A stretch of DNA of 41,750 nucleotides from Phenylobacterium sp. (GTDB lineage Bacteria; Pseudomonadota; Alphaproteobacteria; Caulobacterales; Caulobacteraceae): contig JADBYZ010000023.1 of assembly GCA_020402745.1 (NCBI GenBank), positions 1-41,750 of the forward strand, read 5' to 3'. The notes beneath the pieces are model-generated. The model was not told the origin of the DNA, did not search any database, and saw nothing but the letters and a program-made list of their open reading frames with translations. Below are positions 37,435 to 41,750 of this stretch, in pieces (positions within the stretch are counted from its first letter, which is position 1; each line of letters opens with the position of its first letter). Position numbers and translations under genes: made by a program.

Positions 37435-37752
37435 TTGGCCGTCAGTTCGGGGAAGATGCGGTTGAAAACCCCAGGCTGGCTCCGGCGTACAAAGCGGTTG
37501 TAGATTATCATGTGCGGTCCGCACTCCCTCGGCGCATCGCGCCAGCGCAGGCCGTTCTTGATCACGAAGATGATCCCTGAGATCACGCGTCTGTCATCCA
37601 CTCGTGGACACCGCGAGACTGCGGGAAGCAAGGTTCGATCCGGCGTATCGGCGCTTCTGAAAGCTAAGACAGGTGACCCATGGCAGCCGCTTCCCGCCAC
37701 GAGTGAATCCGATCAAGAATGTTCCGGGAGTCCCTTTAATGGGTCCTGAGCG
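37327..37752 (-). mobile_element. internally deleted IS5-family remnant
   Basis: The minus strand encodes the N-terminal part of an IS5-type transposase (VDDRRVISGIIFVIKNGL, then YNRFVRRSQPGVFNRIFPEL). It then runs through RLMIDA directly into RCARTFVSAIIIAATV, a C-terminal transposase motif. The region between, with most of the DDE catalytic core, is deleted. Imperfect ends resemble gattcag..ctcag (37327) and gctcagg..cca read inward from 37752. It cannot encode an active transposase. Confidence 0.8.
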
Positions 37753-38072
37753 TAGGTCAGCGCAAAAACGGAGGTACGCCCGACGGCTTCACGGCTCGGG
37801 CGTATGACGATCTCCACGTCCTGCTCCAGGGCATTCAGGAAGCTCATCAGCTTCTCGACCGAGAAATGATCGAGCCGATAGTTGGCAAGCGCCGACACTT
37901 TGGATTGCGGGATGCGCAGGATGATCGCTGTAGCCGTCTGTTTGAGGCGACGTTCTTTCAGCAGAGCGTTCACGGCCATCGCCAGCCGCGTCTTGGTCTG
38001 ACGGTCTGCGGCGTCTGGGAGGCCCAGATCGGCGAAGACGTTGCCGGCGCCTTCGGTGATGTCACTTGCCAC
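37713..38072 (-). CDS. HTH-type antitoxin (HigA/HTH_37-like)
   Basis: 119 aa from GTG 38072 (ATG 38117 is an alternative). The domain from ASDITEGAGNVFADLGLP to NALEQDVEIVIRP matches the XRE-like HTH_37 antitoxin partner of Gp49-type toxins; the helix-turn-helix lies around ATAIILRIPQSKVSALANYR. It overlaps the end of the toxin frame by 11 bp, the common toxin-first order. The last 12 residues (AQDPLKGLPEHS) and the stop are read from the end of the adjacent IS remnant, so the native C-terminus was replaced. Its HTH domain is complete, so it may still bind the upstream operator. Confidence 0.75.
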   Translation of the reverse strand: MASDITEGAGNVFADLGLPDAADRQTKTRLAMAVNALLKERRLKQTATAIILRIPQSKVSALANYRLDHFSVEKLMSFLNALEQDVEIVIRPSREAVGRTSVFALTYAQDPLKGLPEHS

Positions 38073-38469
38073 GTTTGCCTGCCTTGCCCTTCGTGGGCTG
38101 TTGGTCGTTGCTCTCATAATGTTCGCGGGCGCGTTTCAGGCGCTCGCTAACCAGATCGATATCCGTCTGTGCCGTTCGGATGCCCGAGGGCGACTTCTTC
38201 TGAAAGACGTGGAGGACATAGACCACGCCCTCAAAGCGGACGGTGTAGATGCCGCGATAGGCGTTGCCCTCGAAGCTCTCCACGATTTCAAACACACCCG
38301 CGCCTTCGCCCTTTCAAGGCTTTGCCTGCGGGTGTTTGCCTCCTAGCTGAGCCAAGCCCAGCGCATAGCCCAGATCGCTCACCACTTCCTTCGGCAGCGC
38401 CAGCAGGTCGGATTTGGAAGACCCGATCCAATGGACGGGCTTCTCGTTGGCTGGCGGAAGGTGAAACAT
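38062..38469 (-). pseudogene. HigB-like (phage Gp49) toxin with internal stop
   Basis: Conceptual translation from ATG 38469 gives HWIGSSKSDLLALPKEVV and GYALGLAQLGGKHPQAKP, then a TGA at 38316-38314, then KGEGAGVFEIVESFEG and YVLHVFQKKSPSGIRTAQTD to 38062, all in one frame. Intact relatives have AKPLKG at this point, so one TTG-to-TGA change is enough to explain the stop. Codons on both sides are otherwise well kept, which implies a recent loss. RelE/HigB-type toxins cleave mRNA. A short protein restarting at GTG 38295 is possible but would lack the N-terminal helices. Confidence 0.8.
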
Positions 38470-38478
38470 ACGACCTCA

Positions 38479-38507
38479 TTTATACCCAATTTGGTATATT
38501 CTAGCAA
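38479..38507 (-). promoter_or_regulatory. toxin-antitoxin promoter with overlapping palindromic operator
   Basis: On the minus strand TTGCTA (38507-38502) and TATAAA (38484-38479) are spaced by exactly 17 bases. An imperfect 18-bp palindrome, tatacccaatttggtata at 38481-38498, fills the spacer and overlaps the -10. This is the usual autoregulation layout for an HTH antitoxin. The -10 is only 9 bp from ATG 38469, so the message would be nearly leaderless. Confidence 0.65.
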
Positions 38508-38604
38508 GTGAATAACTGGAGGGTCACTCCAATCCCCTGCAACAGCCGGCGCGCTTCGTCGGCGCTAGACGGCTGGGCGGGCCGCACAGGGATGGAGCGG
38601 GTTT

Positions 38605-38673
38605 ATGCAAGAGCGAATGACCTACCGCGTCAATGAAGTGCTGGCGATGACGGGGGTTACGGTGCTGGGTTAA
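38605..38673 (+). pseudogene. possible fragment of a MerR/AlpA-like DNA-binding protein
   Basis: A 22-codon frame from ATG 38605 reads MTYRVNEVLAMTGVTVLG after a short lead, similar to the first helix-turn-helix of MerR- or AlpA-type regulators, then stops at 38673. It is too short to be functional and the assignment is weak. The rest of 38508-38734 shows nothing clear apart from the shared segment near 38687. Confidence 0.3.
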
Positions 38674-38734
38674 GGTGACCCTGTCCGAAACTCCAGCTTG
38701 GTGCGACTGATTTCCTTCACCCTGGGGAGCTCCA

Positions 38735-38931
38735 CGGGCCAGAGTGGCTCACGTCGTTGTCCCAGGCCTGCCGCACCACGTCACCCTGAGAGGCAATCAC
38801 CGGCAGCCAGCCTTCTTCACGGTTTGCGGGCGACCTTTGCCGCAGCCCATCGCCGATATAGCGCCGGCATCCATGCCAGGCTCAAACTGACCGGCCATCT
38901 GTGGCAGGGCAGGTTCAGCTCCACGGTGTAA
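38735..38931 (+). pseudogene. decayed RAYT (REP-associated tyrosine transposase) fragment
   Basis: The first frame reads ARVAHVVVPGLPHHVTLRGN and HRQPAFF, the N-terminus of Y1/IS200-like RAYT proteins. After 38820 the match continues in another frame as AHRRYSAGIHARLKLTGHLW and QGRFSS. The part that would hold the catalytic HUH and the Tyr is deleted, with a frameshift. The product is not functional. RAYTs are linked to dispersed REP palindromes, none of which I identified here. Confidence 0.75.
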
Positions 38932-39091
38932 CTCTATTTCATGCAGCTTCACATGAACCACCAGTTCAGCCGATTTAAGCAAATCGGTCGTTGTATAGCG
39001 GCGAATATTCGTAGATCATTGGTATCTCAAGCCTAGCCACGCTTCGCAACCTTCGGCTATCTTAGGCAATGGTCAAATCAGGAGTGGGGTT

Positions 39092-39823
39092 TTGGCGAGT
39101 CCCAGAATCTGGCAGCACGCCATCGTTCTCACCGGCGCACTTCTGCTCACGCCCTTGTCCCCCGATGGGTCTAGGTCAGCTTGGGGGCAAGCTGCGTCGA
39201 GCGTTCCAGCGCTATCGCCCGTCGCCGCAAGTTGGCTCGAGAAGTGGCAGCTTGAAGCTTCCGAGGCTCGCGCCACCCGTGCCAAGACTGAGGTCGGTCT
39301 GACCGGCTTCAATCGCTTAGTGCCTGCCGCCGCCCTCGACCGCCGGCTTCGTGAGGGAGTTACAGAGCTGATGAAGAGCGATGTTCCGCCGACCGAGCGC
39401 GGGCAGGTGTTACGGGTGATGTTTGCGGTGATAAGCGCGGTGGATAGAGAGAACACCGAAATCTTGCGCGCCAACTTGCCTGCAACGGGTTGGTTTGTGG
39501 ACACGGCGATTGCCTCGGACGCGTGGCTGATCGCACAGCATTCGTCTGACCGCGAACTCCAGAAAGAAGTGTTGGGCCGTTTGGAGCGGACGGCACGCGC
39601 CGGAGCGTTCAACGGATGGGAGTACGCGCGTCTCTACGATCGACTGGAAATGTTCCAAGGGCGTCCGCAGCGGTACGGCAGCCAAGCGCGCTGTATTTCC
39701 GGTACTTGGAGTTTCGGCGAGGTCCCCAGCGAGCAGGAGGTTGAGAGGCAACGGGCTGTGATCGGGTGGACCGAGTCGCTGGAGCAGACAAAGATGCGAT
39801 TGAACATCGGCGCGCCCTGCTGA
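39092..39823 (+). CDS. DUF6624-like exported protein
   Basis: 243 aa from TTG 39092, chosen because AGGAG ends 7 bases upstream and a signal peptide-like stretch follows (about residues 8-33, ending WGQA). The C-terminal half holds the DUF6624-like pattern: DRENTEILRANLPATGW near residue 117, DAWLIAQHSSDRELQKEVL near 142, and ARLYDRLEMFQGRPQRYGSQ near 179. Function is unknown. It is the only intact gene between the decayed toxin region and the HlyD fragment, and its base composition is lower in GC than the core. Confidence 0.65.
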   Translation: MASPRIWQHAIVLTGALLLTPLSPDGSRSAWGQAASSVPALSPVAASWLEKWQLEASEARATRAKTEVGLTGFNRLVPAAALDRRLREGVTELMKSDVPPTERGQVLRVMFAVISAVDRENTEILRANLPATGWFVDTAIASDAWLIAQHSSDRELQKEVLGRLERTARAGAFNGWEYARLYDRLEMFQGRPQRYGSQARCISGTWSFGEVPSEQEVERQRAVIGWTESLEQTKMRLNIGAPC

Positions 39824-39850
39824 TCTGCAGTTGCATAAAGCGCTCCTCGA

Positions 39851-40132
39851 GTGACGAGCTTGTTCCGCCCGGAAGTCGCCCCACAGCGCGGAAATCGGCT
39901 GTCTGGGGAAGTCCTGCTGGCGACTCCGCTTTCAACGGGGGTGATCGTCGCGCTGCGATCTGCCTTGGTCGCTATAGTCGCCTGGGTCGTTGGCATGGGA
40001 TCTTGTGCCGCCTACGAGACGGTCCAGGGGCGACTGGTCCCGAATAAGGGACTCATCACAGTCGCGAGCAACTGATCTGGTGCAGTAACGCGCCTTGATG
40101 TCCGGGAAGGGGAAGGTGTCGCTGCGCGAGAG
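39851..40132 (+). pseudogene. N-terminal fragment of a HlyD-family secretion adaptor
   Basis: From GTG 39851 the frame reads SLFRPEVAPQRGNRLSGEVL, then a single transmembrane segment (VIVALRSALVAIVAWVVG) and ETVQGRLVPNKGLITVASN, ending at TGA 40073-40075. The same frame continues as SGAVTRLDVREGEGVAARE, still HlyD-like, to about 40132. Such adaptors normally have about 400 aa and pair with a bacteriocin-type ABC exporter; here the rest is missing. The frame then runs by chance into the duplicated end of the 88-aa gene, to TGA 40292. Confidence 0.75.
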
Positions 40133-40184
40133 GATTACGGTGATACCGTCCGAGACACCGGTCCTGAGCGACTGAGTTCCTTCG

Positions 40185-40405
40185 CCCTTGGGATCCTGGC
40201 CGCGCTCCTGGGATGCACGGCCCTGCTGCTGGTGGTTGTTTGGCTCAAGATGGACAGGTCCAAACCCCTCCGCTGGCGCTGGGGCGAAGACTGAGCCTTA
40301 GATTCAGGTCTCAGTGTGGATCGAGCCGATGCATGACGGTGGCAGCGATGATGATGGCGGAGACGAAGGTGCGCGCGCATCGATCAATCGTTCGGGCATT
40401 GGCCC
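40185..40405. repeat. partial duplicate of 37211-37434
   Basis: Repeats the last 36 codons of the 88-aa membrane protein (LGILAALLGCTALLLVVVWL onward to WRWGED) and the adjacent IS end, about 95 percent identical by eye. The 5-prime part of the gene is absent, and the segment follows the HlyD fragment instead. Confidence 0.9.
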
Positions 40406-40472
40406 CTTCGCCTCCCGCCACGAGGGAGTCCGATCACGAATGGTCTGGGAGTCCCTTCAGTGGATGCTGAGC
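40301..40472 (-). mobile_element. short IS5-family remnant
   Basis: Contains the same transposase C-terminal coding (RCARTFVSAIIIAATV) and the same outer ends as the remnant at 37327-37752, but the N-terminal transposase part is deleted too. Only the two IS ends and the junction remain. Its right end stops 8 bp from the prs stop codon. The 40295-40480 gap holds nothing else. Confidence 0.78.
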
Positions 40473-40480
40473 CTGGGTGC

Positions 40481-41425
40481 TCACACGCCCTCGAAGAGCG
40501 CGCTCACGGATTCCCCGTTGTGAATTCGCCGGATTGCTTCGGCCAGCGCAGGTGCAACGGATAGCACTTTGAGTTTGTCGCTGCGGATCGCCGCAGCGAC
40601 CGGAGCGGTGTTCGTGCAAACGATCTCCTGCACGTCGTCAAATGCACCAATCCGTTGGACGGCGCCGTCTGCGAAGAGGCCGTGCGTGCACGCAACTCGA
40701 ATGGATCTAACGTGATGCAGCTTCAAATGATGGATCAGTTCGACAACGGTCGAGCCCTTCGCGATCTCGTCGTCGAGAACGATGATATCTTTCCCAGCGA
40801 CATCGCCGATGATGGTGCTGATGCTGACCTTGTCATCGCTGAAGCGCTGTTTCGCCGCTGCAGCGACGCCCGTTCCGAGCATGCGCGCGAACGCCGCCGC
40901 TTCCTTGGCGTTTCCAAGGTCAGGGGACACTACGACCGTATTGGAGAGGTCATACTGGCGGAAGTGCCGCGCAAGTTCGTGCAGCGCATGCAGGTGGTCC
41001 ACCGGCACGCTGAAGAACCCATAGACCTGTGGGGAATGCAAGGTCGTGGTGAGCACACGGTTGGCGCCGGCTGTAACAAGGAGGTCCGCCACCAGGCGCC
41101 CGCCGAGCGAGATGCGCGGCCTGTCCTTCTTGTCTGACCTCGCATAAGCGAAATGCGGGATGACCGCCGTAATCCGCGCGGCCGAGGCGCCTCGCGCAGC
41201 ATTGATCATCAGGAATAGCTCAAAGAGATGCTCCTGAGCCGGGGCGACAATCGGTTGGATTATGAAAACGTCACGCTCTCGACAGTTCGCCTCCAATTGG
41301 ACTTCGAGGCAATCGTTGGCGAACCTCCTGAACGTGGCCGGCAGGAGCGGCACTCCCAGCTGGTCACAAATGTCCTTCGCCAACTCGGGGTGGGCGCTTC
41401 CGCTGAAGATCGCGGTCTGACTCAT
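40481..41425 (-). CDS. prs: ribose-phosphate pyrophosphokinase paralog, divergent active site
   Basis: Makes PRPP from ribose 5-phosphate and ATP if active. 314 aa from ATG 41425 (GGAG upstream), the full Prs length. Conserved parts include CRERDVFIIQPIVAPAQEH, ITAVIPHFAYARSDKKDRPR, VVVSPDLGNAKEAAAFAR and IIGDVAGKDIIVLDD. Differences from housekeeping enzymes: TLHSPQVYGFF in place of DLHxxQIQGFF (H130 kept, Asp lost), and the PRPP loop is DDEIAKGST rather than DDMIDTGGT. The gene lies between IS fragments, so it is probably an acquired second copy; a core prs elsewhere is expected. A specialised substrate or reduced activity is possible. Confidence 0.82.
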   Translation of the reverse strand: MSQTAIFSGSAHPELAKDICDQLGVPLLPATFRRFANDCLEVQLEANCRERDVFIIQPIVAPAQEHLFELFLMINAARGASAARITAVIPHFAYARSDKKDRPRISLGGRLVADLLVTAGANRVLTTTLHSPQVYGFFSVPVDHLHALHELARHFRQYDLSNTVVVSPDLGNAKEAAAFARMLGTGVAAAAKQRFSDDKVSISTIIGDVAGKDIIVLDDEIAKGSTVVELIHHLKLHHVRSIRVACTHGLFADGAVQRIGAFDDVQEIVCTNTAPVAAAIRSDKLKVLSVAPALAEAIRRIHNGESVSALFEGV

Positions 41426-41459
41426 TGCGCAAGTCTCCTCGGTTCTTCCGCAGTGACCA

Positions 41460-41548
41460 GGTTCAGAACTGATTGTGGATCGAGCCAGAATATGACGGTG
41501 GCTGCGATGATGATAGCGGAGAAGAAGGTGCGCGCGCATCGACCCTAG
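41460..41548 (-). mobile_element. IS5-family end fragment
   Basis: The minus strand reads RCARTFFSAIIIAATVIFWL then DPQSVL and a stop, the C-terminal tail of an IS5-type transposase. It is related to, but diverged from, the fragments at 37344 and 40318. It lies 35 bp upstream of the prs start, giving prs an IS fragment on each side, both in the same orientation. Confidence 0.75.
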
Positions 41549-41613
41549 TGGAAATGGATGCGCCACCAGTCCTTAGGTCTCCCAGACATGATCTCGACCT
41601 TGTGGCGCTGGCT

Positions 41614-41750
41614 CTAGGCTCTGGACTCAATCGGAGTCCACCAAGTGACGGCTGCGGCGAGTAGAACCGCGGACAGGAAGTTGTCTGCTCGTTTGTCGTA
41701 ACGGGTTGCGATGCGGCGGAAGTCTTTGAGACGACAGAACATTCGCTCGA
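41614..41750 (-). CDS. IS5-family transposase, C-terminal part (cut by window end)
   Basis: The minus strand reads ERMFCRLKDFRRIATRYDKR then ADNFLSAVLLAAAVTWW to TAG at 41616-41614, the standard IS5 C-terminus including the E of the DDE triad (ERMF) and the R-Y-D-K segment. The 5-prime part lies beyond base 41750. Its end sequence (ggctctggactcaat) differs from the remnants inside the window, so it is a separate element. Whether it is complete cannot be seen. Confidence 0.88.
   Translation of the reverse strand, partial: ERMFCRLKDFRRIATRYDKRADNFLSAVLLAAAVTWWTPIESRA

Noticed and set aside
1-41750. CRISPR array, tRNA or rRNA genes
   Set aside because: No regularly spaced short repeats, and no cloverleaf or rRNA-like sequences were recognised by eye; a tRNA scan would be decisive.

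Overview
This is a GC-rich alphaproteobacterial chromosome segment. It most resembles Caulobacterales (Phenylobacterium or Caulobacter-like). That inference rests on gene content and order: rpoZ-rel, pyrE-pdxJ-acpS-lepB-rnc-era-recO-parC, NDUFA12-DUF2155, and aat-accC-accB. Genes are closely packed, with many ATGA or GTGA stop/start overlaps. No tRNA, rRNA or CRISPR array was seen. Layout: (1) 1-5663, minus strand: arylsulfatase, N-acyl-D-amino-acid deacylase-like amidohydrolase, and a PHP-fold CehA/McbA-type hydrolase cut by the window edge. (2) 5901-8587, minus strand: exported M20 peptidase, family-5 uracil-DNA glycosylase, NYN-domain protein. (3) 8587-25005, mostly plus strand: a housekeeping block with folK, a HAD phosphatase, rpoZ, rel, a minus-strand TauD-type dioxygenase, eamA, then pyrE to parC, a serine beta-lactamase-like hydrolase and aspS. 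(4) 25015-25970: a pentapeptide-repeat protein and a small conserved protein. (5) 26118-29590: an accessory segment with a methyltransferase, a PQQ-type sugar dehydrogenase and a transglutaminase-like protein, separated by copies of the 3-prime end of the next gene. One pair of copies is a perfect 130-bp direct repeat. (6) 29660-36970: a class II ribonucleotide reductase-like protein with an unusual degenerate core, under two NrdR-like boxes; NDUFA12; DUF2155; aat-accC-accB; and thiS-thiG behind a structured leader. (7) 37054-41750: a decayed mosaic of IS5-family remnants, a toxin-antitoxin pair whose toxin has an internal stop, a RAYT transposase fragment, a DUF6624 protein, a HlyD adaptor fragment, a partial duplication of a small membrane-protein gene, a divergent Prs paralog between IS fragments, and the end of an IS5 transposase. 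How the genes work together: the core supplies stringent response, pyrimidine, folate, thiamine and pyridoxal cofactor synthesis, acyl-carrier activation and acetyl-CoA carboxylation, protein export, RNA processing, recombination repair and decatenation. The first operon looks catabolic (sulfate esters, N-acyl-D-amino acids or related amides). The most unusual points are the repeated insertion at the 3-prime end of the reductase-like gene, the NrdR-like control of a protein lacking the reductase active-site motif, and the thiS leader, which is not a TPP riboswitch.
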